A stretch of 64,000 nt of DNA, taken from contig NC_092676.1 of the NCBI RefSeq assembly GCF_964355755.1, positions 14,180,288 through 14,244,287 on the forward strand, in the 5' to 3' direction. A program made the position numbers and the translations under genes. The notes under the pieces are model-generated. The model made no database searches. It was not told where the DNA came from and saw nothing but the letters and a program-made list of their open reading frames with translations. Numbering within the stretch: the stretch's first letter is position 1; each line of letters opens with the position of its first letter. Positions 22,707-37,700 of the stretch are shown piece after piece. Origin of the DNA: Antedon mediterranea. Taxonomy: Eukaryota; Echinodermata; Crinoidea; Comatulida; Antedonidae.

Positions 22707-25700
22707 CTTAACAAAACAATACAAATATAGTAAAGTAAAGATTCTACTAATTTAAAGAATTATATATTGATGGATATTCATTAAAAATACTCTACTTTAC
22801 ATTTCCACTGTGAAAAATTAAACTACTTATAGTATTAGTATACTTAATAACAAATTATAAAATGACCTGTTTTTTTTGTTTTTGGTGCCTCGTCCTCAGT
22901 GGCTGAATCACTTTGTTGCTTCTGTTGAATTCTTAGAAATAATTCACGTTGTTTTGCTGGCATTGAGGGAACTGAATTTTTCTTTGTTTCATTTACTGAA
23001 TCATTTTCTAATTTTATTGATGGAGCAATACTTGAATTTTCATTAGGCTGCTGATCTAAAAAAAAGTATAAAATGTATAATCAATCATCTCTCAGCAGCA
23101 GATATACTGGAAATTGAGGAAATTCCCACTGATTTTGCCCTTTACAGACCCATGGCATCTATACATAGTGTATCAAGTATAATCTTTATTCGTTCCCACA
23201 AGGAGAAAATTACATTGCTCGTCTTCAAATACATCATAATTACAATATATAAAATAACATGACAATACAACAATACCAATATTAAAAACTCACAACAAGA
23301 ACATATTATTACATATTATTTCATGGTGCTCATCTGGATGAATGTCGCTGATGTCTCCTGATACCTGTGGGCAGAAAGGAGAAAAGATATCGGTTTGCGT
23401 CAGCAGCCGCGGATCGCAATCTTCCACTACGAGCACTCCTGAGACTGCCTAAATCGGAATTCACAGGATGACTTTCATCCCTCAACACCATCCCAAAAAG
23501 CCTGTCCAGGTTCTCGCAATAAACTGAATCCACCAACTGCTGACACAAACCAGACATCCTCTCAACCCTTCTTACCACACGATCAATTCTACCCTTATCT
23601 CCCTCTGTAACATTTCCACCCCACCCTGCAATACAATATTTCCAAACCCCAACAATAATAGACTGATAGAATGTAATCAAAATATTATTATTTACACTGA
23701 ACTTGTTTAGTTGTCTTAAACAGTACATTCTAGTATTTACTTTCTTCATAACGAGATCCAAGTGGTTACTCCACGTCAATTTATTGTTAATACAACCCCC
23801 AGATATTTATATGTTTCCACCCTCTGAATTTGTCTACCCATTATGTCAACTAGATCACATTTATTCGTTTTGTTTCTAAAATCTATAATCATTTCCTTTG
23901 TTTTTTCAACATTCAATTCTAAAAAGTTATCATTACTATATTTTACAAAATTATTAATCTCATTTAAATATGAAGTGCAATCGTCCTTCTGAATCAAGCC
24001 AATCATCGCCGTATCGTCAGCAAATCGTACAACTGGGCAAGAATCATATTTAGATATATAATCACTTGTATACGAGGCAAACAAAAAAGGAAGTCCATGC
24101 ATACAAGTGTGGAAAACTTGAGGAAACTTTAATCTTTTTTGCCAGGCAATGATACAGTCCAGATTGATTGATTGAAATATATATTTATACTGGGTAACCT
24201 CTTTAGTCAAAGACTGGTCTCCCAGAGGGCTCAGTTATCAGTGGCTGTGATGTACTAGTACACCGGGGTAACCCCCTACTCGTCTCGAAAGATGTACTAG
24301 GTTCTTTAAAGTGCACACGAGCTAGATGTGTACACTGGACCTACGGTTTATAGTCCTTATCCGAGAAGACTCGTTCTACCACCAGAACCATGGAGTGAGT
24401 GAGCCTCGAACCCCTGCCGATAATATGGCTACGTAATTACGGTTCCACTGACTCGGCCACTCACTCTCACTAACTTCTTGCTGTGTAGTTGAATAGCGTA
24501 TACCCTGTACAAACAATTTAAATAAATTACAGAGAATGATAAAAATGGCTAAGAAGGTAATAGGTGCAGACGTCCCATCTATTCAGGATATCTGCGATAA
24601 GGCTATAGAGAAGAAACTAAAATGTATAATTAATGACAAATCCCACCCTCTTTCTAATTTTTTAAACTTGAGTAAATCTGGTAGGTTCATCCCTTCAATT
24701 AAGAGCACCATAATAATTCATTCCTTGATAATGATATTTAATTAACAATTTTAAACAACAATAAGTGTTCTGTATTTTAAAATCTTAACTCAATCATAGT
24801 TAATCATGTCCAGTTTTTACTGTTTTAATCTTTTACTGTTTTTACATTATTGTATTGTTTTTTGTATTTATTTTTGTCATGTTTTTTAACCTTGGAATAC
24901 AAATTTCAAATACTATGTATTTGACAATAAATTTGAAGATGAATCAAGTGAAATCAAATGAATGAAGTTTCTATTTTTTTTAAAATATTTTCACATATTA
25001 GCTGGATAGCTGAGGCCAATTCAGTTCAATCTAAGATCATAATCCATATAACTCATCCCATCTCTGCTTCAATGCTACCGATTCAATCACATCAATCAAT
25101 TTAACTGTTTGAGGAAGCCATGCAGGGATTCCATACTCAAGTATGGGAATAATAAGTGCACGGTACAGTATAATGAAAATATAGCTGCTGATGAGGTACC
25201 TCCAGCAATAATAACCAAGCATCCTATTTGCCGTTGCAGTTACATCAGGTCAGAGTGTAATTGATAATTACACCAAGATGAGAATGATGGTACACCCTTT
25301 TTGATCTAGTGATCTGTAGAATATTATTATTTGATTTTAATTCCATTTCGCTTAATGTACACCATGTGGAAAGCGAGTTCATCATTAACAGTATGTGGTT
25401 TAGTTCAGATATGAACATCACCAATATAATATGTTCAATGAGTTTTTTTATATTATTTCCAGTACTTACTACCAGTCTACAATGATTTAAAGACACTAGA
25501 CCTTCAATTTGTGACGTTTCGTAAAAATAATGCATATATAGAACTTTAAAAACATTAAACCAGGTAATTTCTTGTCTTAAATGTGCATTGTAAGGTTAAT
25601 AATGATAAAAAAAGAAAAACAATGCAGTACTAAGTAGCTCATGTTGAAAGTTCTCTCGTAGACGTTTCTAGGTCTAGCTTAGTTTGGCTTAGTTTTGTAA

Positions 25701-28700
25701 GCCTAGCTGGTAAAGAGCAGTAACGTACGACCATCATACGCTAGCTATAGGCCTAGCCTGACGTTGTCACGTTGCTGGATTATTTGTCTTTCCTTTTTTG
25801 GCAGAATCCGTTAATACAAATTTGGGAAGACCTGGCATTTTATCTGAAAAGTTACTGTTTTTTTATTAGAATAGACTTATTTTTACATTTTTAACCGTTT
25901 AAATACAAAAACCATTATCGCAATAGGTCCATGCAGTATTTATTTATTACATAAAATGTAGTGTGTTAAATTAGGTCGAAAAAACATAAGTCTAGTGTCT
26001 TTACCTCAAACTCTGATATACTATAAAAAGGGTAAAAAAATATAACCATGGAAAGAAATGCTCTGTGAAAATGTCCAAAAAAATGGACAACATACAATTC
26101 TAGCAATGACATGCCAATTTAATCTTTAAAGTTTTTTGAAAATAATGTGACAAATTATTTTATATTCTTCTACATTTTTTCCCATTGTTATGAGCTGCTA
26201 TTTCTGAAAACAACTGTGAAACACGAAGAATGTTTAAAAAATGTATTTATTAGACCATGATATGAGGTCAAAAGTCATCACAGTGTATTTGGAATAATAT
26301 TAAGAAAATTATATTTAATAGTAGATCATCTAAGATGTCAAAATTATATTGCCAGCCTCCAATTTTATAAGAAATTACTTAAATTCTAATAAAAGAAAAT
26401 TTATAGTCAAAAAAAGAAAGAACATGCGCAAATTTTTTATTTAAAGGATGCATTGTCCCCCCTAAAATTGTTGTTGTTGAATATGCCATTTTAATGTCAC
26501 GTAATAGTAATTCACTTCGACCAAAAACTGGATCAGAAAAAAAAATGATTTCATAATAACTCAGCTACAGGTATGGCCGAGTATCCTGTTGAAAGAAAGC
26601 ACTCATTGTAATGTACATTCTGGTGATTTTAACTATAAGAAGCAAATTAAAAGGATATTTAAAAAAAGTTGCATGCAATACCAGATTTAAGAATTTGGAG
26701 CATTATATGACATGAGGCACAGTAAACATCTTTTCTTGGCAAAATATTTTGATATATGTTAGCCATGTCTGATGGCTCATAAATGCAATGATGGATTGGC
26801 AAGTACGTTGGTCTTCAGTTAGATGATACTCTATGTTGTCCAATATCTTTTCCACTGCCTTGTGTGAGTACACACCCCAGAATCCGCATCCGCTGAATTT
26901 GAGTCGTAAAACGTTATATTTGATGTGATGCTGATAACTTATATGAAGCAAATGTGAACAATGTGGCCTAAGAGTTGAACTTTAGTACAGTAGTTACGAA
27001 GTACAGTATATCATAGACAAACCTTGGAGTGATGATGGGACCAAGAAGAAGATGATGATAATTAAGAAATTTAGTATTATTCGACACATTAAATCATTTA
27101 GTGATGATGGAATCAATATGACAGTCCCATTTAAGGTTGTCTTGTAAAAAAACTCCCAGGATCTTGGTCCTATTAATATATGGAGCTTATCAGTTCCAAA
27201 GTGTATGTCAACGTGTGAAGGTTGGGTAGAACTGAAACACACCTTAAGGGCTTGACATTTTTTGGGGTTAAGCACTAAACAATTGTCATTACACCAGCGG
27301 AAAAAAGAATTAAGATCATCTTGTAAAAAAACAAGCATTGAGAGCTTACGGTTTTCACAAAATGTAAGATCATCTACATATTTCAGATACTTAGTTTTAG
27401 AATTTGAACCAGCATCGTTGATCATGATCTGGAAACATAAAGGGCCTAAGAGTAATTAGATAAGGTACCATTATATTTAACACACTGCATACTCATAAAA
27501 AGAAAATCACACAACCATGGTACCAAAGCCCCCCTGACACCAATATCAATGATCTTATTAACAAGGATGGTATGGTCGATAAGATCAAAGGCCTTGGAGA
27601 AATCAGTAAGAACCATGGTACCAACATTGTGCTTATTCTCAGCACCTTGACAGAGATAATACACCAAGTGGGTCAGGTAATGAGCAGTAGACAAACCCTT
27701 AACATTTCCAAACTGGTTAACATCGATTTTTGAACTTATATCTTGCAAGATCCAGTCAGTGATAAACTCCGCAGCTACTTTGGCAAACACAAAAGTAATA
27801 GAGATAGGTCTGAGGTCAATAGTAGGAGGCTGAACCTTGGGCACAGGGACTACAACTGCCTTTTTCCACTGAGAAGGGACAATGCCTTCAGAAAAAGAAC
27901 AGTTGAGTATATCACAAAGTGGTTCACTAAACTCCATGGCAAATAATTTAACAATTTTGGGTGGGACCAAATCTGGTCCGTAGGCCTTGTTTTCTTTAAT
28001 AGATCTTAATTTTTTATATATATCCCAAGAATAAAGTTTAGGTGCAGGTTTGTCAGAGGGAAGGAATGCAGGGAGTTGAGTTTTATTTAGAATAGGGATG
28101 TGGGCACTAATGTTAGTAAACAAGTCATTGATGACATTAGCAATGGATTTATGGTCCAATGGAGATCAATTTTCTGTTGGTGCCATTTACCTGGGTCAGT
28201 TTTTTGCAGGTGTCTATTCTACTCTATAAGCATTAAATTTTACTTTAGCTTTAATGATTTCCCTCTTGACTTTGTTTCTGCAATCTTTCCAATGGGATAA
28301 GTTATTGGATTTAAACGCTTTTTGGCGTTCAGAAATAGAATTTCAGATATTCTGTTAATGTTTATCAGACTAGGCCTATAAAATCATTTCTATCTACAGT
28401 AGCATTCACAGAAACATTCATCATCACATCATCATTTCGCGAAGAAACGACATGGAGTTCATGTACACCCAAATCAAATGTACATGTGTTGTGTGTGTCT
28501 CCACATTGTCAAAACGTAACATAGGGCATGCTATCATCTTAGTTGTTCAATCTTTGAAATTTTTTTAAATGCATATTCAAATATTTTTGAGTAACCAATC
28601 ACATGTGGCTGAAAATAGTCCACCGGATAATCGTATGCACCAAGTAGTATACGTATGAAGCGCCATATGTGCCCAAATATTTATCCTTTTACCACTCCAT

Positions 28701-31700
28701 CTAGAACCTAGGTTGGTATTAACTATTGAGGAAAATAATTTTGAAAAAAAGAACTTACTATTTGATTGTTGTTGAGTTTCTTCATCTGGTTTTGTTGGTT
28801 GATCATTATTAGTTTGAGTGTCAAAGGTTTCAAGCTGATGTTGCATACTTATTTCACTATGCTTAGACTGAACAGTTACTTCAGTAATTTCTGCAATCTT
28901 ATTTGCATGTTCATTGAATTCCTGTGCAATAAATTCCTGTGCAATTTCTATATTATCATCTTCCTCAGGTTTTCCATAGAATTCCACCCTAAAATGCAAT
29001 ACAAATGGTGAATCATTCCTGATACCTATCTATACCTATTATAATTCAGTTTAGCAGTATTTGAAATAAAATTTACAAATGGTTTAAAAAAGCAATCAAG
29101 GTTAGGTTAAAGACCCTAAAATCTCTTCCAAACTACACTAAGCATAGCCCATGACGATTTGTTGGCTAACAGCAGGCACATTCTTTTACTACTACAGTAC
29201 TAGCCTAGGCTTGGCAAAGATCGTCTCCTAAAATAGCTAATAATCCTGCCACAATTCCAGTGTATTTTCAATTTCCAAGCAAAACAGTTTGTTTACAAAA
29301 TTAGTAATTTAGTTACACTGCGCATGTGTTGCTTTCCTGGGACGCTCGCTCCAACAATGAGATTTAAATAGACTACTGTAGTAGTAACCCATGTTTCGCA
29401 CAGTCTTTTTCTGCCTTAATACAGTATGTGGTTATATACTTTGCATGGGCAAGTATAATGACAGCGCACTCTGATAAAAGTACTTTGACACATTATTAAA
29501 ATAAAAACAAATTGTATCACAAATAAAATTTGAAACTACTGTATTTACGGCCATTGCTTTGTTATACACTATCCCTTCACTTTAAAATATATGTAGGATA
29601 AAAAATTAAAGCAATAGTACAGTGGATATGGAACTTTAGACTTTACTTTTGACTGTTCAGACTTTATATTACAAAAATAAGAAAGACCCGAAAGTAAAAT
29701 TGTTCTGTGTGAATTAGATGCTGCGCGCACCCACATAACGAATGTATCAAATGCCAAACTATATGATTTTGGGCGTTTTTCGTGGTGTATTTTTATTTAG
29801 TTCAGTGGTTTTTGAGGAGATACGTAAAATACGCGAAAAATTTAGTAGCATTAATGTATAGATTGGCTAAAAATATTTAGTATGTCCTTGGCCTTGCTTA
29901 CCTACAGAGTTGTTCTAACTCCCTGTTTTACTAGATCTTTCTTGTGTCCAGGTCTCTGACTGTGACCTGTAAACATCACTCAGTTTTACACATAATAATA
30001 AGGGGAATTCCCGAAAATGCAAATATGCAAACCACTAGCTGCGTGTGTAGGGCGCAGTCTTTATGTCTGACAGCAATTTTTAGTTGTTGGTTACGGTGTA
30101 AAATCACATTTATATTTAAGTATCTTCACAATGTTGTACATTTTTTAGGTGTTGTGATTCTGTTAAAGTTTATTTATACAAGTCTTACTGTATGAGTTTC
30201 TATTGTAGTCATTGGTTCAATTACACTAAGCGAACATTTCATTCTTTAGTTTGTTACAATATTTATTTTTGTGTATGTTGCTGAATTACAGTCAATTATG
30301 TAGTGCTTCTGGAATGTTTGTTTTGGTATTTCTAGTTTTGGTAAATTTATGCGCAAGTCTCTTTTATAGTTTTTTGTTACGTATTAATTTATTTATCTAA
30401 TAATTTGATTGTGAATACTGTGTGTGATAAACTGCTTTTTAATTCCGAATTGTATGCCAGCTGGTCTGGCATTTTACATTAATCTTTTACTAAATTCTCT
30501 TTTTCCCTGGCGGAGATTGCTACTTGCTTTTGTTATATAATTCTATAGTCTTACTGTTTCTGTTTAAGGAAGCCTTGGGTAGGTGCAACTTTGATGTCAA
30601 ACAATGATGGAATATTAGGAGATTTTGTGTCATATGGTGAGTCACCAAGAAGACCTGGTTTAGGTGCTGCAGGAAAATCCTTGTTAGAATTCAAAGCCTG
30701 ATAAATGGAAAAAAAAACATATAAACTGCCTTTATTATATTCAATAGTAAAATGATAAGAATTTAAAATGTTCTAAATATCACTGTAAGTAACTCTTTAA
30801 ATGTTAAAGAATGAAATACTATAGCAAGCTTATTCACAATGCTAAGATTCGCTATCAGAAGCAAAGGATTTGATTTATAATTACACAAGCACTGTCTGTA
30901 ATTTATGTCCCCTGTTCTATACAACATTTATACTATTTGTACCAACTCCAAATTACTGTAAGAATATTGTTATTATGTTATTTTAAACTATCTGAGCCGA
31001 TGATCTTGATTTGTCCTCATATGTGTAAACTGGAAGACAATGTTATTTTTGTATTAACTGTAGTGATAAGGCTGAAATTAAAATACCATACAGTTAGGAA
31101 ATTCTCTCAATGAATCAATCAAGACCATTATATCCGTTTTTTACAAAAGCCTATTAGTGCCTTTTTAATAACTATGTGTTTTTTTAGCGTAATCCGTTCT
31201 AACGAATTATTAATTCGGAGAGATATATGTACTAATTTAGACCAAAAAAGGCATTAAATAAAAATGTTTTAGATTGTTTGTATGATTTTGATTTAATTAA
31301 TTATTAATGGGAACATCTACAAGACGTGGAATCATTGGAAAAACAGTAATTATTTGCTACCTGACCCAGCAGATATTCTACTGGTTGTTGGCTATACTGT
31401 ATAATAACAGATATCCCCTTTTATATCAGTAAAATATAAGATATGACATCCCCTTGAGAATGATATGACAACATTTTTATAATACAGAACTATGGTTAAA
31501 AAACCCCACCAAAACCCCTACCCCTCTTATCAAATGAAATTGAAATTGACATGTGAAGTACAAGCACAATCAAACACTTGACCACTAAAGTGTTGTCCTA
31601 AAGTGTACTTACTTTGTCCAATAATGGCTTTGTTTGATCTGTTAGAGGATCATGAGAGAACTTGCAGCTGTCCCCTGAAAAGCATGGCTGTCCCATATGA

Positions 31701-34700
31701 TAAAACTTGCAAGGAAATTGACCTTCAAATTATGTTAAGGTAAACTTTAATGTTAATAGAATTTTACCTCAAACTAATGTTAAAGTAGTGTAATACAATC
31801 AAAGGCAAAACAGTACATCAGCCTGTGTTGGTAGCTTCCTGAAACAACTAGAGGTGATTGATGATGATTGTTATTCTGATTATTATTCTTTAATATTATT
31901 TGCATGATGTAATTCAACACCTTTACTTTTTTAATATTTTACGTAATAGATACTCATTATTACTTATAATTATTAAAAGAGATATAGTGAATTTGACTAG
32001 ACAAAATATTATTAGATTAAAAACATAAAAACTTAATGCAAATGACTTTTGTGTTCCTATTTGTGGACTGTATATTTAATACAAATATTAATTGCAGACA
32101 CACTAAAATATTGTTACTTGGGCAGCAAAAATTACTTAATTGTTATTTGGATTTATAAAATTTACTGCAAGTAACACCTACATTACAATGGTTATTACTA
32201 CAGCATATGGCAATACCATCTTAAACACTAATTCTTGTTACTGTAAATAACCAAAGTTAAGCAATGTTTGGCTGGTAGATAACTTGGATGGGAGACCATG
32301 TAGGAATAACGGCTGTGTGACATTCATAAAAGATTGATATGGCATAACGGTTACAGATTGTTGTATGCATGCTTACTGTATTGCTTTTGTCTTTCAGATA
32401 GAAAATATAGCTGTTGCTCAGTTTACATACAGTGCACGTTAATAAAGCAATTATAATTGCATTAAAAATAATATACATACAGTACTGTTCATGTACAACT
32501 TTAATCTGAAAAGAATTAATGTTTAGACAACATGTGATTTATAAAGGAAACTAAAATATCAATCTCCAAGCCAAATGCTTGTTTATGAAGCTTAGAACCT
32601 GAAGCCAAAATTCTTGAGACATAAGGGCAATCATTTGCAGATTACAATAATAAAGGATACCATGATAGAACAGACATGTATCACCTCTTGCACAGCTATC
32701 TTGAAGGTAAAATTTACAAATTTCTGGTTTCTTAGTTGGGTTCAAATCATGACTATATGTACAATTTGCTCCCTAAGGAAAAATAATAAGACTGCATGTT
32801 GTCAATAAGGCAGAGCCGATTTAAAACAATGATTGTTAAATGTTAAAACTTAAAAAATATTCTCTCCATTCAATAAATATAAAACATTCATTAATTGTTT
32901 TATAACACACCAACTGTACTGTTATAAAATCGCGGATCAGCCAACAATATCACGTGGCAAACATTTTAAAAATATTTTCAAAAAGAAAAAAAAATTAGAT
33001 ATCTCAGTTTTCCATTAGGTAGAACTAATACAGGCATGTGATGCCTAATTAATAAATCAAATCAGATGTGTCATGATATACAAATAATGAATGTTTATGA
33101 TGAGTTGGATGGTGAGAACATTTCAGGCTCTGCCTCATTAAAAATAGAGCAGTCAATTTTTCAACGAATGAAATATTCTCTCCATTCAACAAATACAAAA
33201 CATTCACACACCTACATTTATTCAATTTATTCATCGTAAATCTTTGACGAATGCTACAGTAGGCCACAAAACTAGGCCATTAAAAATGGCAGTGGTTCAG
33301 TTATAGATGGCCACCCAACACATTGATTTCCAAGCAACATTGTATGGCAAAAATTCTCAAACTGTTTACAGAAAGCTGAATGTCCATTAGAGCATGTTAA
33401 TTTTTGTTTGGTAAGGAAATTCCAATTAACATGTGATGCATATTTAACCAATCAAATTGCAAGAATACAATCAGGTGTATTAGAATATTATATTTTTTTA
33501 TACAGTACAGTCAGATTTACCTTTAAACAAGCATTGTCCATATAAAACTTGCAAATGAGATTTTTAGTGATTTCAGGCGGAGGTTTAGATTGTTGAGACC
33601 GATTTACTCCTCTGCCCCTGGCTGTTCCTCTACCACGGTCCCCAGCTCCTCGCCCTCTGTCTGCTCCTCGCCCTCTGTCTGCTCCTCGCCCTCTGTCTGC
33701 TCCACGTCCTCTGTCTGCTCCACGTCCTCTGTCTGCTCCACGTCCTCTGTCTGCTCCACGTCCTCTATCTGCTCCTCTTCCTCTACTACCTCTTCCTCTT
33801 TCAAACTCTCCTCTACCACGTCCTCTATCTGCTCTTCCTTTTCCCCTACCCCAATAGTCCTCACCTCTCCCTCTTCCAAATGATTTCCGAGTTGGACTAC
33901 GTTGTTCCATCTGAAAGGTATCCTAAATATAGTTTAGCATCTACACATTGTCTAAGCTTGGACTCACTAGCCCTGTTTTAACGCCTCTGGTATATATAAC
34001 TACGTAAATTAGTTTATCATGCCCATATGATGTTCCAAATAATAAAGTTAATAAAACCTCAACAGATTTATGTTCACAATACTTACACTATCCATATGAT
34101 GTTCCATATCATCATGATCATATCTCCCGTGGTCATCACCATGATGTATGTCCCTGTATCCCTGCCCTTCATCTTCCGACATATATTCTTGTTCAGATTG
34201 TTGACTGTAAATAATTAAAATTACAGTTTATCGAGAGTATACTATAAAGTATAGTTGAAAAACTTTCAAAAAAGACTTTAGGACATGTATAACTATACTG
34301 GAATACTGTATAGGAAAGATGATGTCATATGTTTTCTTACACACCATCATGTAATCATGCACTCGATAATAATGCAGGATAAATATTTCATTGTTTTGGA
34401 TTTAATATCAAATGATAGCTTATAAAAAGTTATGCTGGGTATATATTGGTTAATTAATACTATATTATAATAAATAAGCATTTTTTGCGTAAAAAAAAAA
34501 AAAAAATATTATATATTATTTTTTTTTAAGGTAGCACTCAATAGTAACAAAACCTCTCTAAAAATAATAATACCTTCAGATTAATTTGAACCCTATTTAA
34601 AGTTTGTCCAACTATTAGTTACAAAGTTATTTGATGTAGATCAAAGGTCAAATATGCCAAAAATCATACTTCCAGCCATTTTTCGACAAACTTTTCCATT

Positions 34701-37700
34701 AGAACGAATATTAATATGCATCTCCCAATAATTTGACACTAAAATTATTTCATTTACTCTAAGCGTTGCAAAGATATGACCATTTTGTTTTCAATGGGTC
34801 AAAACATTCAAATTGAGGTCAGAGGTCAAAGATGAATTTTAGAAATTTGACAACATGGGTTTTTATAACCAGCATGATTCAAATATTCATAAAACACAAT
34901 GTTTACACTTTCCCCATGTTCTGCACACGAAGGTACTTTTTTTAACATAGGGATCTGGACTATAATAAAAAGTTACTGGAAATCTGATTTTACCTCTGTG
35001 GCCTTTGACCTCAATTAAAAAAACAGCCATAACTCTGCAATGGTTTGGTCTATTAAAATGGATTTGGTGTTAAATTGATCTTAAGGTATATATTGTTGCT
35101 CTAAATGGAAAGTTTTCTCCAAAAATGATTGGATTTCCTATTTCAAAACTTTGACCTTGGCATACCTTATCTTATTCAAAATGCAAATGTAATAAATTGA
35201 ATATCATGTTTAATCAATGAATTCTACTACAAATAGAAGTGTTGTAATACAATTACTCTAGTAGTTGACTTCCGAAATTGGTTTAGGATTGGTTTAAACA
35301 CATTTTGAAAATGTGGCGAAAGGTTAAAAGGTCAGGGTGAAAGGTTATAATACCAAACAGCAATAGGTTCTTAAATCTCGAAAAAGAAAGAAAGGAATAT
35401 ACATATTTACATTCATTCTAACAGAAAATTTGCTTAAAAGATGACCAGAAATACTATTACCGTACTGACGCGGGTATAAGCCCACCCCCCTTGAACATGA
35501 AATCACGTCAAGTTTGGGGGGTGGGCTTATACCCGAGGATCCAAAAATGCAGATCGTCAAAAACAGCACATGATGTACACTGTGTATTCCACCATGTGAG
35601 CGAGCGCCCTCACGTGTACGACGTTGCCTCTCTAATACACGAGGTGTAGAGTGTCGGAAAATTAAGCTTATAGTTCGTGTAATTTATCGTAGAATATCTT
35701 ATTTTAAACATCAATTGAACAAGAATTTATCAAGCAGAAAAGCAAGTATACAATGTTCGTTAAATAGAAATGTACCAAAGAAATTTAATAAGCTTGTTTA
35801 TGGCAGCCGATACCAAATAGTGGTTTTCCGTTTTGGCGACTTGTAGCGTCGTGTGTGAAGCGATCTTCGACCGCGATGGAGTGTAAACAAAACAGGACCG
35901 CTAGGCCTCATATGGCCTAGCGTATATTAGCCTAGCTTGGTTATGATCAAAGGTAGGTGTATTCGGTGTATGGACGTCGCCAAATACAGAATAATGTATT
36001 ACGACACACACTGTAGATCTTCGAATTAATGGGTGGGCTTATACCCGAGTGCCTAATTTTTCATGAAAATTAGTCAAAAGTCGGGGGTGGGCTTATACCC
36101 GAGTATGGGCTTATACCCGCGTCAGTACGGTAATTACAAATGTTTCAAACAAAAAACATCTCTATACAAATTATTCTTAGACAGTATAAATGTTATACAA
36201 TAACTGATGCTTTAAATGGTATAGGAATTACAACAAATCCGTTACTGTTTGTAATTGTACTTTTGCTGGCGCTAATGCAGTTTCGTACCCACCCCTTAAA
36301 ATTACTCAAAATGATTTCAATACTTATCTAGCCTACTCACGAGTTGTCTACAGCATTCAGCAAGCATAAAATGGTAAAATATCGATAATTTCTTATTTAT
36401 AACTATTTTTAATCAATTAATAATTGAGCACCCTTCAGAAATCCATCGCCAGCTTAGCTTCGCGAAAATCATCGCTCGCTAGGCCTGCCGATGAAAGTAC
36501 GGAGGCCTCATAGGGCATCGATCTATAGAGGACGCTGTTATATGATCATATTATGGCGATAATAAAATAGTTTTTACATGTTCCTCGTGAAACGGATTTT
36601 AATTTTTTTTCATAAAGAAATATTTTGTGTTTAATTATGTTGAATTCTATTTATTTTGAATGTTGTGTGTTATTGTCTTGTCAAATTATATTTTTTGTAA
36701 GGGTCCCTAATAATCAGCTTCGGCTGGATGGACCACCCTCATAAAATATTGTTGAAATAAATTAATGAATAGACATGAAATGATGTATTCAGTGTCATCA
36801 GAAGTAAAATAAATTCTAGTAATTGATGGAAAACATTTTTATTATAATTATTATTGTATTACTGTACATTACATTTCAATAAATTATATCTTTCTGTTTT
36901 TGTTGCATTTCCTATTTCCATGTATTTGAAGAGGTCTTTCATAGGTGAATAAAAAATGTTAATTAATAATAATATACTTCTATAAAATCTTAAAACAGGG
37001 AAACCATTAGCGTTTCTAGTATAGCTAGTGATACCAAATACTAAAACAATTAATTCGTCATAGCTTGATTATTGTGTTATAACATTAACCATGTAACTCA
37101 GGAATGAAGTACTGTAATTCTTTTTATTCATTTCATTTATTTATTTGACCTACAAACCATAATGTAAAATAAACTAAAACAGAGGAAAATTGGTCAGTAC
37201 TTATAACTTCAAGAGTCAGCAGTTCCATATTTATCTTCTTTTCTGTGTGAAATTCTACTAGTAAAATGAAAGAACAAATTAAAAACATAACATAATTATG
37301 ATGATACCCACAATGATGAATACAGCAATTGTATAGTATTTCTTTTCTTTATTAAAAATACGAAACGCATGTCGGAAATAATGAAAATTATAATTATTTG
37401 GTGTGTGCTTTAAATGTTAGTAACTACGCCCTCTATAGAACGCAACTGTTTACTCTATAGAGTTGATGTCCTGTGAGGCCTCCGTACTTTTATCGGCAGG
37501 CTTAGCGATGATTTTCGCGAAGCTAAGCTGGCGATGTATTTCGGAAGGGTGCTCAGTATTAATTGATTAAAAATAGTTTTAAATAAAAAATTATCGATTT
37601 TTTACAATTTTATGATTGCAGAAGGTTGTAGACAACTCGTGAGTAGGTTGGATGAAGATTTTGAGTAATTTTAAGGGGTGGGTACGAAACTGCATTAGCG

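Noticed and set aside
33590-33883. Cys/Ser-rich plus-strand frame and Glu-rich minus-strand frame in exon 5
   Set aside because: Both arise from the 18-bp minisatellite read in other frames. Only the RGRG frame joins the CCCH finger.
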